Origin: Diogma glabrata
Lineage: Eukaryota > Arthropoda > Insecta > Diptera > Cylindrotomidae
DNA length: 64,000 nucleotides
Direction: 5' to 3'
Assembly: GCA_963693315.1 (NCBI GenBank)
Contig: OY856186.1
Coordinates: forward strand, 302,442,586 to 302,506,585
The position numbers were made by a program, and so were the translations under genes. The notes under the pieces were generated by a model. The model ran no database searches. It was not told the DNA's origin and saw only the letters and a list, made by a program, of their open reading frames with translations. Positions 24,901 through 37,577 of the stretch are shown piece by piece. The number at the start of each line of letters is the position of its first letter. Position 1 is the stretch's first letter.

Positions 24901-27550
24901 TCCAAAATACAAGTAAAAATATATTTTCTGAAGTTGTCTGGCGGAACAAACACGAAGAATAAAATTCTAGTAGAATATGTTCAGTATGTAATAAGAATGA
25001 CAAAATAATTAAACTTTTGTGAATATTTGTTTATAAATCATATTAAGGTTATGCCTCACAGTTAAATCTTTAAGAATTCAGGTTTTATGGCTTAAACGTT
25101 ACACGTTTGCAATTAATTATCTATTATTAAATAATAAATCGTTAAAAAAATTTATAAGGAAGTAGTTTACATAAACAATAATTTCGATAATAGCTTTAAT
25201 AGAATTAACTAAGAGTAAAAGTCAAAAGCTAACACATCAATTCTTCACATATCAAAAACAACTTTCAAAACATAATTTATATTGTTTACATTATAATCAA
25301 AATTTTAACGAAACATCAAAATGCTATGAGATGAGATCACGTTGTAATGAATGAAAGTTATTTTTCTTTCTAACTTTTTTACTAAATGATTTATCTAAAA
25401 TTGAATTAAAAAAGCAGCCATATATAGAAACTAATTAATAGTTAATTTACAAAATGATTAAAATTAATTTCGTTTTTAGTTTTAGACATAGGGGATAGAT
25501 AAACCTTGTCCCTCATGTCGTTTAGAGAAACAAAAAAAATGTGATAAGTTGTTATTGGTTTTACATAAAAATCAATAACAATAACTAAACTCAAACATAA
25601 TGAAGGACTGATAACAGAATTTGGCAGTAATAAGCTTAGTGAGATAAGTAACTTTTTTCTGTTTTGTAAAAGAAGACAAGTAATCAATCAACCAGTTAGT
25701 CAGTATTTACTCACATTAATCTCCGCACAGACTTATAGTTTAATTTAAATGATAATTAAAATCCTTTCAGATTTGTATAATTTATCTTTGTTATAATTTT
25801 TCCTGAACATGATTTTATCAAGTAGTGTAGTTGACAGATTTTCATTTCGATTCTAGATTTTTGTCCGTCATCCTCTTCACATGAGCAGTTTTTGTTGTTT
25901 ATTTTTGATTTGTAGTTTTATTTCATACTATATATTTTATATATGTATGTAGATGTTGAGTTTATATATTTATTGTAAATTTTGAATGATACTCATCCGA
26001 GAATATTATGAATAATAGAATATCTTATGTGTGTATAGGGTATTTGAACTTAACCAATTTAATTAAAGCTATTAAGTATATTATTCTGATGTCGATGATC
26101 TGTCTGAAAAAACAGTCTGAAAAATAAACTTTTTTTTTAACACGAGTGATCTTTTTGTTAAAAAAAAATACCCAAAAACTGTCTGACGTCTTATATAAAC
26201 GATCCCAAAAATGTTTGAAAAAAATTGTTGGCATTTGGCCAGTCCTTGTCTACACCTGTACCAATCATGCTCAAATAAATTTGCTTTGTGATTTCTTTAC
26301 ATTTTTAATTCTTTTGTGATTTGTTTTTCTTTGAATATATTAAAAACTCTTACTCACTTATAATTTCTATATTGATTAAACAAAGATAAATAATACAAAA
26401 CAATGAAAATGAAAATCAAATTACTTTGTCTTATCTCATAACATATTTTACTCGTGTATCAAAATTTTTAGTGTAAACTTAACCTAAATAATTAACCAAA
26501 ACTGTTTGCAATTATTTAATCAGAATGAAAAAAAATTGTTTAATTTAATTTATTAAACTTGACAATGACATTAAGAATTCGTTTTCTGAATATAAAAAAA
26601 ACTTGTTATGAAATTAAAAATATATTATCCTGAAATTAATCACAGTGTAATACACATTTATATACGTATGTTTTGTGAGTATTTCATAACTTCCAAATAA
26701 AACACATTTATGTAAATCTTTAAACGCAATTGTGTACGCGATTTAAGTCGGCATACCCGCCAAATCAATGTACAAATCTCAACTAAAAAGGAAGGTCAGT
26801 TACTTTTGGAAACAAAAATATGTAAATCGATTTTTCATATAAACTTTGACACAATACCATAGTTAATTAACCTTTAATTTCCTGATTACATCGCTAGACG
26901 ATGCTTTAAGAATTTTACAATTAATTAATTCATTTTGAATATTTGGTTGCTAAATTTATTATATTATGAAAATATTAATGAAAATGTCATTGTCAATAAA
27001 GTTCGCTAAATAAAATAAAAGTTGTTTTATTTTTGATTTATACTTCGAAATTCGGTTCAAAGGCATGTTCACCAAATAAAGGTGGTATTCTGCTCTAGAA
27101 ATTTGACAAAAAAAAAAACGATTTTTTTGCATATCTCAAAATTTAAGACCCCTAAGAATAAGTCCTCAAAAGAATTTATTCGGGCGGAGCCAATGAAACA
27201 ATAGACGGCAGACGTTGCCCGACCACGAGTCCCCTTGGGAAATTCTTTCATACTCCTTATATACTTGAAAATCTATAATCCGAAGGTCATTATAACGTAT
27301 ATTGTTGTAATTATTTCATGTTTAGTGTTCAGTTCAGTTTTATTATTATTTTTAAACGTATTTTCTCGAAACTACTTTTTTCGAGTTGGTTGACATGATA
27401 TCTCAAGTTCTACTCATTCACTTGAAATTTTTTGGAAATCTTCTGTGTATATCCCTCTAAAGTTTGGCCCTTAAATTTTGAAACATTTTTGTTTTACGAT
27501 TTTAAACAATTCGGAAAGAATAAAAACAAGGGTAAACAAATAACGAATTT
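21990..27550. other. Long AT-rich stretch without recognised genes
   Basis: No coding region could be supported on either strand. Around 23970-24050 the text (gttaaccgggcttccc, gtgcaaaccctag) resembles a decayed DNA-transposon end but no partner end was found. Everything else looks like non-coding flank or intron. Confidence 0.4.
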
Positions 27551-27564
27551 TAATAATTATTTAT

Positions 27565-27760
27565 TTATCTAGAACGAAAAGTGAAACTTTAAAGTACAAG
27601 CTAGTTGTTTACGGCCGAGGCGTCAAGCCGAGGCCGAAATTACTAGTGAGTACCTTTAAAAACACTTTTCGTTTGAGATAAATACAAAATTTTATTTCAT
27701 ACTGGAAATTTATTAAAATAAAAAGAAATGAGTTTTAAATTTTGCTCAAAAAGTTGAAGT
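27565..27760 (+). repeat. Hairpin repeat, copy with central GC palindrome
   Basis: tatctagaacgaaaagtg pairs with cacttttcgtttgagata, and ctagttgttt pairs loosely with aaattactag. The tip is the GC palindrome ggccgagg/gccgaggcc. The same element, inverted, is at 63190-63370, where the downstream flank (catactggaaatttattaaa and gaaatgagttttaaattttg) is also shared. Confidence 0.75.
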
Positions 27761-27816
27761 TTAACGTCCTAGGACTTTATAAAATTTTATATAGTCGTAG
27801 GACGTTAAAGTTCAAC
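27751..27816. repeat. Stem-loop 1 of a tandem pair
   Basis: gttgaagtttaacgtccta pairs with taggacgttaaagttcaac around ggactttataaaattttatatagtcg. Same unit as stem-loop 2 immediately downstream, with slightly more divergence. Confidence 0.8.
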
Positions 27817-27822
27817 GTTTAT

Positions 27823-27906
27823 GGTACAAAAAGTTAAACTTTAACGTTCTAGGACTTTATAAAATTTTATAAAGTCCTAGGACGTTAAAGTTCATCTTTT
27901 TGTACC
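27823..27906. repeat. Stem-loop 2 of a tandem pair, ~36-bp arms
   Basis: ggtacaaaaagttaaacttt at the left mirrors cgttaaagttcatctttttg plus tacc at the right, with few mismatches. The inner stem ctaggactttataaa/tttataaagtcctag is perfect. The loop is very short. It looks like a duplicated hairpin MITE; a small-RNA precursor is possible but untested. Confidence 0.85.
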
Positions 27907-27909
27907 ACA

Positions 27910-30365
27910 AATAATCGGAAAAATGTCATTTTAGATATTAGTATGAAATAAAAAATATTTTGTTTCAGAATGCTACAAGGGCAGCAACCACGTCGACCAG
28001 AACGCACCTTTTCTTTTAAAGCCCAAATTCACTATATTCGCGATTTTCCGAAATAATTCAAATTTCAATTCTCGAGATTGGGATTTCTAGACAAAAATAT
28101 TCTCGAGAAAATTTAAAAAAAAAATTGTGTAATGTCTCTAAAATTAGTGTAAATGTAGTGTAAAAACTGTCAAAAAATCTGATTTTAATTTAAGTAAAAA
28201 TAATATAACAAAATTGTAACGACGGGCCTATTTCGTTTTTAGTTTTTACTCTAAAATAAGAATATTCATATTTAAAGAAATTCGTTGATGATTTGCTATT
28301 TTATTTCGTTTCCGGCCTTTAAATTTCAACAAACAACACATTTTTTCTGTTAATTGTTTTGTTGCGTCACTCAATGTCAATCAATAATACATGTTTATGT
28401 TTACATAAATAATAGAAGTTTTTTTATGTAAAGCTTAGTCATAATATTGCATGTAGATGTAATACGGTTGTTCAATTTATAAAAAGTAGTGATTTGAGAG
28501 GAGAATATTGTCTAGAATTATTTATTGAAATGATAATAAAAATGGTTTGACTTGCATTTTTTATTGAGAGGATATGGGAAAATTTTGAATTTGTGTGCGA
28601 TCAAAATTATAACTAAGAAGAACGAGAGATGTAGAATTTATTTGTATCCAAGCAACCAAAATGATTGATCGGGTCTCATTATGTAATTACTAATTCGGAT
28701 AGTAATTAAGTAAGTTTTTGATTTATTTTATATAATTCGTGTTTGTGTTTTTTTTATATTAAATTAAATTTTTTTGTGTTGAACATTATGTCCTGCTTGA
28801 TTAAGTGTTTCAAATTAGAGATTTGCAAACAAGATTCGTTTGATATAGTTTCCCATATTAATAACTTTTTTTCTATAAAAAGTCTATTCTTTACAAAATA
28901 ATTCAAAATACATATTATTATTTTAATAAATACCAAGAATAAAAACAAATTGCTCATTAAAATTGAAAAAGAAAAAATTAAAAACATTATTTAAAAAACA
29001 GAATTTCAAAGGACACAGGCCTACGATTTTGCGAAACAAAATTGCCCCCTGCTGTTTCCTATTTTGTAATAAAAAATTTTATAATAGTCCACAGCAAGTA
29101 AGTTCACATTTTGGCGACTAAGAGCTTCGACAGCAACATCGTATAGGTTTTAGAGCATTAATAATATCCTCGCAATGCTTTTCTTCTTCGTCAGTAGTCG
29201 TCATAAACTTTAAGTTTAGCATTTCAAGTGCCTTGCGAACATATTTACTGATGCATAAAATTATTTACTTATTTTGCATGAAATTCAAAACATACATACT
29301 CAAATTCTAGACATGCGTTTTGTGTTGTTGACGAGAAAACTCCATTTGAATTTTTATTAACAAACAAAAATTGTTAGGAGTGAAAATTATAGAACTTAAA
29401 TTAGATGATCGTAAACTCGCACACATTGACACATTGCACTCAACTCAAATTTTGTACCGATAACACAATTTATATTTATTTTTTTAAAATTTATCATTTA
29501 ATTTTTAAAAAAATCGTTTTTTCAATTATTATTTGATAAAAAAATTAAAACAAAAACTGAAATTTTAGAAATTCGGGGTGGGTCTCGGAAATTTCACGAT
29601 AATGCCCAATTCTAGATAGATAGGGTCGATTCCTAACACTGACTAGAAATCTCGGTCCAGTAAAGCATATTAAGATTTTTTTAAGTCCTCACCACTTCAA
29701 TATCTACGACTCCAGAAACGAAGCAAACCGTTCTCTCCACTCTTACTTTACATACAAAATGATTTATTATTGACAAATTTTTAAAACTTTTATCTTTTAT
29801 ATATAAATACGCAAGCACTTTTTTTGTGGTACAATTTAAAGTTTTTTGCCCAAACAAAAGTGGGGCAATATGTATATCGTTGGAAAGGTCTTGAGCAGTA
29901 CATTTGTCGAAACACATTTGTTTTGGAATTTAGATGGTTTTTATGAGGAAAAAAGAGAAAATGTGAAGGTGTGTCTTTTGGTGGTTTTTATCGATTATTT
30001 TATTTGTTTTAGTTATTTTATTGAGAGTTTATTTGCAATTTCAATTTGGCCATTTGACAATGGCCAAATTTCAGCCCCTGGACGATTCTGGTTTTTAAAA
30101 ATGCACAGAAAAGGTGACTTTTGTTTAGAGTCGAATCAGTAGCCTTCTGCTAGATAAAGTTTTAAATTACTAAAACGATGACAACGCAGATTATTTACCA
30201 AGGATTATATTTTATACCTGACATATTATGCGATTAGAATACTGCATTATTTTTGGTTTGAAACGGCGAGCTGTTTTCATAGATTTACCCCCTTAATATA
30301 TGCATGCTGACATGATGAGAACTCCTTAGGTTAGATAGAACCTTTTATGAAGTTTTGTATTGGTT
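27910..30365. other. AT-rich non-coding stretch
   Basis: No gene or clear element was recognised. Short open frames at 28754-28987 (-), 29681-29917 (-) and 29846-30142 (+) lack protein-like conservation signals. Confidence 0.4.
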
Positions 30366-30368
30366 ACA

Positions 30369-30452
30369 ATCTTAGGTGTATTAGGCTGTATAACGATCCT
30401 GAAAGTGATTAAGCACTTTCAGTATCGTTATACAGCCTAATACACCTAAGAT
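30369..30452. repeat. Near-perfect 84-nt hairpin (39-bp arms, 6-nt loop)
   Basis: atcttaggtgtattaggctg at the left end is mirrored exactly at the right end. Over the full 39-bp arms there is one mismatch, around the loop attaag. It is compact like a pre-miRNA but unusually perfect, which fits a small MITE or siRNA-type hairpin better. Confidence 0.85.
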
Positions 30453-30459
30453 CGTTGGG

Positions 30460-32047
30460 ACTACAATTAAATCGTTACCCGCCTATGGTATTAAAATTGT
30501 TTTTGCTCAAAGCTCATATGGTATGAAATTGACTTAGTTCAAAACTAACTAACATTTTTGGAACTTCATAGCGTCAATTATCTACTTAATATCTTTAGTA
30601 TTTGGCAAGAGCATTCGGTTCTACAGACGTTGAAGGCTTTAAATATTTACCAACATTGCCTACCAACATTTCCTTGTAACTTGCTGTCTTCACTAACCCT
30701 AGAGACATTCGTCTAAACCGAAACTGACTTTCGGTAGCCTAATAATGGTGCGTAAAAAACAAGTGTCAAACAAATATGTTACCCAATAATGGTGTCTTTA
30801 GTAAATGTTTCAGAGATGACGTATGAGTGGTATCCCGTGACCACCAGTTTAAGATAACTTGTATTGGTTCAACTCATAGAGATAGTATTATGCGTAGTGT
30901 AGATACAACTTCAACCCTGTGCTTTTGAGAACCCACAACCAGGCTGCCTTCATTGTCAGGTAGAAGCTGATTCGCATCGCATGGTAGGTACTTTTACGTT
31001 ACGTTAGATGCGTTCTAGACTGAGCGTATACATGAACGACTCTTACCTTGTTTTTGCACAAACAGTATTTTGTAATAGTTCTTAAATAATAATCGATTTT
31101 TAACTAAAACAACACGTTTGACACATATTTTTGAGCAGGAGAGCACAAACCACTACCTTACCGTGATAAGTTGACTTGCAGAAATTTAAACAGACCTAAA
31201 TCCTTCAACAAGAATGACATCAGATTCTCCAACTAAGTCAAAGTCGTTAGGAAATTCGCAGAAAGGAGACTCCATCGATATAAGGGATATATTTGGATAT
31301 TCGGGTAACTAAATCCCATGTACTTTGTTGGATCTTCGGGTCTTACAGAAACGTAGTACGAATGCGGTAGACTTGGTAACGCCCACATTGACAACTTCTA
31401 CTATGTTTTCAAGGTCGTCGATCACCTTTCTGTGCAGTATCAGACCGAGGCTCGGCACAGTTTTTTAATATAATCTGATTTCAATGCTCTTACTATCTTT
31501 CTCTAGTTTTTAGGTGTGGAATTGTTATCGATGCTACTTATCGGTCACTAGTTGGTCTTATAACACCTCGTTTAAAGGGCTAATTCAAATTCGCCGTACC
31601 GTTGATCTTTAAATAATGACTAGAGAACCTAAAAGATTCGAAATTAGTTCTAATCGTTTAAAAAATTTTAAAAAATTTTTCCTTCCGTTCCGTTGTAGGT
31701 TGGTTTTGAAGACCCTACTTTCTTAGGCTATGTTTACTGTTGTTTAGTTTTAGTAGTAACACTGTTAAAGTAATCAGTGCTTAAACTTCGTCCTCTCTGA
31801 CTCATTCATTGCTTACTAGAATATATCAGAGAGCTCTTCGCTTTATAATTAATCCATAATTAAATCCGTAACGGTGAGGAACTGCATTGAAACAGTGAAA
31901 AATATAATATTTTTTTTAAAGATGGTTAAATATTTTAAAAAGTTAGAAACTGCCTCCGGACAATAAAAAGTTTAACAAAGTTATCTTAATCTTAATGTAA
32001 TTAATTATATTAATAATTTTAATAGTCTTCTTTTTGTATCGTTACAG
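30460..32047. other. Non-coding region upstream of the first recognised atos exon
   Basis: Somewhat richer in GC than the surrounding DNA but without a supported reading frame; probably decayed repeat. The last bases (tttgtatcgttacag, ending 32047) are a good splice acceptor, so at least one upstream exon of atos must exist, either outside this stretch or too short to recognise. Confidence 0.5.
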
Positions 32048-35000
32048 ATGCATAGCGGCAGCTCAATTCCACTCTCTCCTTCATCCTTAACATCATCAAC
32101 AGATCCATCAATATCAATGGCAATAGGAATAGCATCTTTGGTGCTTGAGGGCCGCCCGTTATCTGAGGATGATTATCTAATATTACAACCGGATGATTTT
32201 AATCAACAACATTCTTCGGCAAATAAAAATAAATATAAAATAAGTAACACAACTGAGCATTCAATTCAAGATGTTCATCGTATCAAGTTGAAACTATTAC
32301 AATTACATGGTGATGCTACAACTTGCAACGATATTGAATGTCACGGATTGACACAAATTACAGCAACCGGAAATATGGATACAAACACCTCTAAATCATC
32401 TTTAAAAAATATCACGATTACTGATTTTGATTCGAAATTAACCGATGATGATGCTGATTGTTTGGGAGATGATACTGTGGAATATTGTGATTTAGGTAAT
32501 AGATCTGAGCTGTTTTACGATGCGTTTCATGCCAGTACATTGGCCGACACATGTCTCCAAACAATTCCACGTTCCTTTTATCGTTCGGTTAATCTATTGA
32601 AACTGCCCACACCATCATCTATAACTGGTGCAATTGAAAAATATAATAATTTATTTACAACAACATCAACATCTTCGTCACCATCATGCTCATATACGGG
32701 AACAAAAATCAATAATAATAAAAAGATAGATATACCAAAACAGGGGCCACATTGCGAAATATTTTTGAAAAAAATTGGAATTATCAAACTAACTGAACCG
32801 ATTACAGCAACTTCATCTTCAAATCATAAAAATGAAATCTGGAATATTGATGAAATTGGTTATAACCATCATATCTGTAATGAGTTTACCACATCAGTTT
32901 GTCGTCGCTGGAATAAAAATTTAAATCAAATTAAAACTATTTTCCATCACAATGAAATACTATGTATAGAAGTTTATTTGGGGCCAGAGATGAATAAAAT
33001 TTTACTAGAACAATGGATCATACAAATTGTTGATAAATCAAATCATAATAATAATTTATTCAATTTCAATAATCTTGGCAATTCTAATACGAATAATACT
33101 ACTATGACAATTCAATCATTATGCAGTGCTATAAGGAGTCAGTTATATTTTTCACAGATATCATCGTGGAATGATTTGCTATTGAAACGACAATCAACTA
33201 CTTTAACGCATGAGTTTCTAAATAATCCGAGAATTAAGAAAAAATCGTATTTAGACATAATCTATCACATAAAATCTTTGAAACAAAATTCTTTTATTTT
33301 ATCAAATTTTAACGAAAAGCCTGTCATACATAATTTTCCGGATACGACACTTTCGGATAGTTATCATTTAAAAGTTTGTTTAAAAAGTAGTCAACGTTTT
33401 GAATGTATACCAAAAGTTATAAACATTACTTCTCAACAAATAAATAATACTGTCACATCAGGCTCATTGTGTAGTGGGAGTAGTGTTAGTAGCAGCAGTA
33501 GTAGTAGTAGTAGCTCGTCAGTTTCCAATAATTCAATTGTTATAGATATAAACATTGGTTCTATAAAATGTAACGAAAAAGGAAAACATCAATGTAAGCA
33601 TGATTCAAATGATGACGAGGATTTAAATATTACTGATGTTATTGAAGAGATTCCACATAATATCGATAAAAGTAACTGCAGTAGTAGTAGTAGTAGCAGC
33701 AATAGTGGTAATAGTATTTCTAACCTACATCGTGAAAAACAACTTCTAAAATATAAAAAACGATTGATGAAACGTGAAAAAAAGAAAAAAGTAGTACAAA
33801 GTAACACAGAATTACAACATTCAAATACATTTTCAACTCATGCATCAATTAATTCAATACGCTTACCACTTTATAGTTTTAATAAAAACGATATAAATTT
33901 TAATTCAGGTAACAGCAGTAACAACAATTCTAATTCGAAATTAATACAAACGAATAAAGTAGAAATGATGTCTGTATCAACACAAACTGATAATTTTATT
34001 GAGGAAAATGGATCCGAAACATCGTTAGATATTAATTTTCCGACATGTAATTATTGTGGTAATGATATGCAATGTATATGCTGGAACTGTGATAAAAAAT
34101 TATTATATACAAATAATAATAATTGTAATAGTAATAATAATAATAATTTAAACAACGGTGATTTATTACTTCAATCAATATATCGTACAACAAATCGTAA
34201 TAGACAAATAAAAAATTGTGATAAAAAATTAATAATTAATAGTAATAATATTAAAAAATATGATGAAGAATATATTGAAAGAAGTATTACTTGTGATAAT
34301 TTAAATAGTTTAGATGTAGGAGATTGTCGTTTATGTATAAAACGACAGAAAATAAAACATGATAATTATTTAACAAATAGTTCACATAATAGTGATAGTG
34401 AAAACTATAACTATCGTCGGACAATGTCTGAAAATTTATCGGGATATGGAAACGACGAAGCACCAAAAAATGATGATCTTGATACTATCGAAACGAAAGC
34501 TAAAATTCTTCTGTCACCATCATCTGTATCATTAAATGATGTTGAATTGAATGATGGTTTATCTTTTGAAGAATTAAAAGGCTTTCGTCGGGCATTTTCC
34601 GAAGACGTTATCGATTCCATAATTTTAGATAACGATGTAGTTGATTGTAAATGTAATAATAGTTTTGTAAACCGTCCAACAATGATGAATACAAATGATC
34701 TCAAACTAAATGAATCTCAAAATAATACTTATATTAAGAATAATAATTTATCAACCGATTTGTCATCATCACCCACCGATTCAAAAACAACAATGACATC
34801 TCCGACAAAATTATTACCAATACCCGCCCAGACAAATAACAATAAACCATTATTATCACCACGATTTTATAAGCAAGCAGCAATTTTAAAACGTCGATCA
34901 CGGCATTTATCGGATCGTTCGTCGGAACGATCATCAAACGGATCCGAAATCGATCAAAATTTTTCCGATGAAGAATATGGTTGTGGTTTGGACAATACGC

Positions 35001-35260
35001 TTAATAGTCCAAATAATTTAAACAGTGCAAAAAACTTTTTAAAATTTGGAAGTAGTAAGGCTTTGTTGATAAAAAAACAACCATTATTGGGAACTTTAGA
35101 GGAATCATTGTTGCAAAATCGTTTTGAACCAAAATATCAAGTTCAGGGATTTAAGGTTTTGTTAGGAGCTTCTGGAGGATTTTGTCCAACACAGTTAACA
35201 ATTCCGGCTGTTACAAATTTATATGAATTACATGGACAAACTTTTTCTACACCATATGTT
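32048..35260 (+). CDS. atos: atos (atossa/FAM214) coding exon A, residues 1-1071
   Basis: This exon encodes most of an Atossa/FAM214 (ATOSA/ATOSB) orthologue. In Drosophila, Atossa is a nuclear protein that raises expression of metabolic and mitochondrial genes in migrating macrophages. Family blocks seen: SLVLEGRPLSEDDYLIL (about residue 31), GPHCEIFLKKIGII (about 232), LLEQWIIQIVDK (about 319), LCSAIRSQLYFSQISSW (about 357), SPRFYKQAAILKRRSRHLSD (about 938), and the DUF4210 start (LLGTLEESLLQNRFEP, then GASGGFCPTQLTIP, from about 1014). Between them lie low-complexity Ser and Asn runs and a Cys cluster near 667-681. The exon ends on a codon boundary at a strong donor (gtaagtat, 35261). The ATG follows an acceptor AG directly; a longer N-terminus encoded upstream cannot be excluded. 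The protein-level assignment is strong. Confidence 0.93.
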
Positions 35261-35967
35261 GTAAGTATATATTTTTTTTGTTATTATTGAATTGAAAAAG
35301 AGAATATTTCAAACATAAATCTTTGCGTCCTTATTTATCCGAATGGCTATTTTTGCACCATCCCTGGTATTGATGCACTCCTACTTCATCTTCTATGCTG
35401 CTCTGATAACCTTTTTCTTCATAATTCCTCCCAACCAGTTTAATAATTAGATAAACGATGGAACATATATGTTTACCTTAAATTAAATTCTATAAAATAT
35501 TTATTGTATTAAACATTTTCAATATAAGATTCATGATTTACTTCTAAAAAAGCATTGAATAAACAATGTCAAGGCGACTATAATAGATATTCATTTATTT
35601 AGGAAATAGATTTATATAATTAATTGAATTTGAATTGTTCAAGGTTTATATTATTTCTATAAAATTTATTTTTGGATCATTAGTTGATATGGGTTTTAAC
35701 TTTAACTATTTAAGGTATCTTTAATTATTTTACGATAAGATTTTTTAATTTTTAAACAATAGATACACAACTGGGTCACAACAGTTTTATTACTTCCCTG
35801 TTTTGTTTTAAATGTGTTTTCGATTATTTTATAAATGTAGCAATATCAGTTGCTAAAAGACTTAGCCTATCAACATTAAAAAATGTCCCTTATCAACGTT
35901 CTCGTTATGCTATATTTTTTTAAGGATATTGTTGTTTCGCTAATATTTATTTGTCTTATAATTTCAG
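35261..35967 (+). other. atos intron between exons A and B
   Basis: Starts gtaagtat and ends ttataatttcag. It is 707 bp with no element recognised. Phase 0. Confidence 0.88.
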
Positions 35968-36227
35968 TGTGAAATTCGTTTACCACGTAAAGGATATTCA
36001 ATACCAATTACCGGAACTGTTCAAACAACATTATTAAATCCTCAAGGAACCGTTGTACGTATGTTTGTTGTTCCATACGATTTACGTGATATGCCAAATA
36101 TGAGTACAACATTTATGCGTCAACGTGTTCTAACATGCGATGAAACAATGAATAAAAATGGTAAAAAGTTGGAAGAATTAAGTAATGCAGAACAAATGAA
36201 ATTACTACGTTATGCAATTCATTTGAG
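35968..36227 (+). CDS. atos: atos coding exon B, residues 1072-1158
   Basis: It continues the frame of exon A with CEIRLPRKGYSIPITGTVQ, then TTLLNPQGTVVRMFVVPYDL and RDMPNMSTTFMRQRV, the most conserved stretch of the FAM214 family (DUF4210 and the start of the Chromosome_seg-type domain). It ends LRYAIHL plus two bases of an Arg codon at the donor gtaaat (36228). Acceptor ttataatttcag. There is no stop or shift across the join. Confidence 0.95.
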
Positions 36228-36649
36228 GTAAATTCAGGATTATTTTTATTTTAAAATATTTAAAAGTGTTTTCAGGGTTCAGTACTTTGAAAAAGTAAAA
36301 CAAAGAATCCTTATGGTGAGATTTTGGTTGTTCGTCCGACGATCACAATCGATTTTTTCTGCAACTGTAAGTTCTATTGACTTATAATTTTGGATCGGTT
36401 ATAGAAGTGACTTTTCTGTAACTTTTAAGAAAGATACAAATTTTTTAGATTTTTTACTCCCTAGGGAATAAAAAATAACAAACCATGACAAAAATGATAG
36501 TTTTCATGGAAACAGAAATTTTTTACGAGAAATTCTAACAAATTTGTATAAAAACCGGGTACTATGATGAACATTAAAAATTATAATTTTCGTTCTCTTT
36601 AAATGATTTAATTTAATTTTTAATATCATAACTATATTGTGGTCGTACA

Positions 36650-36786
36650 AAAAATAGTATATACACCTGGGAAGAGAGCATGTCATTTTCTTCAGTGATA
36701 TGTAGCCCTCAGGCTTCGCCCTGGGGTCCCAAGCCCACTTCGGGACAAAAATGTGCTTCCTCTCCCTTGGTGTATAATCTACTATT
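36650..36786. mobile_element. Hairpin element with AATAGTATA ends (second copy of plan)
   Basis: aaatagtatatacacctggg at the left mirrors cccttggtgtataatctact at the right. gagagc pairs with gcttcctctc, and the tip holds GC-rich mini-palindromes (ggcttcgcc, cccacttcggg). The plan resembles 10783-10931. Confidence 0.6.
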
Positions 36787-37139
36787 TATCTTTAATTTTA
36801 TTTTTATTTCCTCCATCCTATCATGAAATAGGATTTATTGTTTAGTTATTATTTCTTATAAAAAAATACAAAATAGATTTATTGCGCCCATCAACACCTC
36901 AGAACGCATGCTGATGTGCACAGTGCACCTATGCCTTAAAGGGGTTTAATGTGTTTTTGTAATTCCTGTAATTCCACATGTTGTAATTCCTCCCGCACAA
37001 CACATTTTAATAAACAAAAATATTTATAATGTTAAGTTTTGAAAAATTAAGAGTGAACTAAAAAATGTCTGCCGCTATTATAATTTAAAAAGTATCTTAC
37101 TACGAAAAAACTAAATGATTCTAGTGCTGTCCTTTACTC

Positions 37140-37577
37140 TTCATAATCTTTTGCCTAATGTTTGAGTCATCTGTTAAAAACGGGTGAGCGTCTCTTTTCC
37201 TAGTTCGACCACTAGCACTCCAAAGATACCAACATGTCTAGCGAAATCTCTCTGATATTACCAATAGAATGTGATATCTCACATTAACTTATAGATCAAT
37301 AGCAGGAACTTGGTTTGGAGTACGCGGAATTATCACACTCATAGATCAAAATGATTTTTTTATGAAGGAAAGGTATCGTTTGACAATGCACCCACAACAT
37401 AGAGTGTTTAGCATGATTTACTATACCAGTTAAGAATATGTTGCAGAGAAACTTTTTTCTATCGGTGAGCCACTGTACAACGTGGACGTATTAGTTTATG
37501 TAATCGCATGTCTCAACCAGGTTGATAACAAGGTGATATCATAAACATAAAAAATTATTTTTTCGTCAGTTGATGGT
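37140..37577 (-). pseudogene. Antisense LINE remnant, 3' part (interrupted by LTR element)
   Basis: On the - strand, directly after the LTR insertion point, the frame reads STDEKIIFYVYDITLLSTRL, which lines up with the LINE reverse-transcriptase catalytic motif C (normally FYADD). The rest is broken by stops. The segment 37265-37350 is shared with 6345-6430. Continuity with 43855-44290 across the LTR element is inferred from the order of motifs. Confidence 0.5.
37574..37577 (+). repeat. 4-bp target site duplication (left)
   Basis: tggt, matching 43855-43858. A 4-bp duplication is usual for Ty3/gypsy-group integrases. Confidence 0.9.

Noticed and set aside
29681..30142. Overlapping short frames on both strands upstream of atos
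   Set aside because: No conserved motif, no splice context, and composition like the surrounding AT-rich DNA.
33589..34704. Several - strand frames opposite atos exon A
   Set aside because: Shadows of the atos coding sequence, mostly over its low-complexity Ser/Asn repeats.
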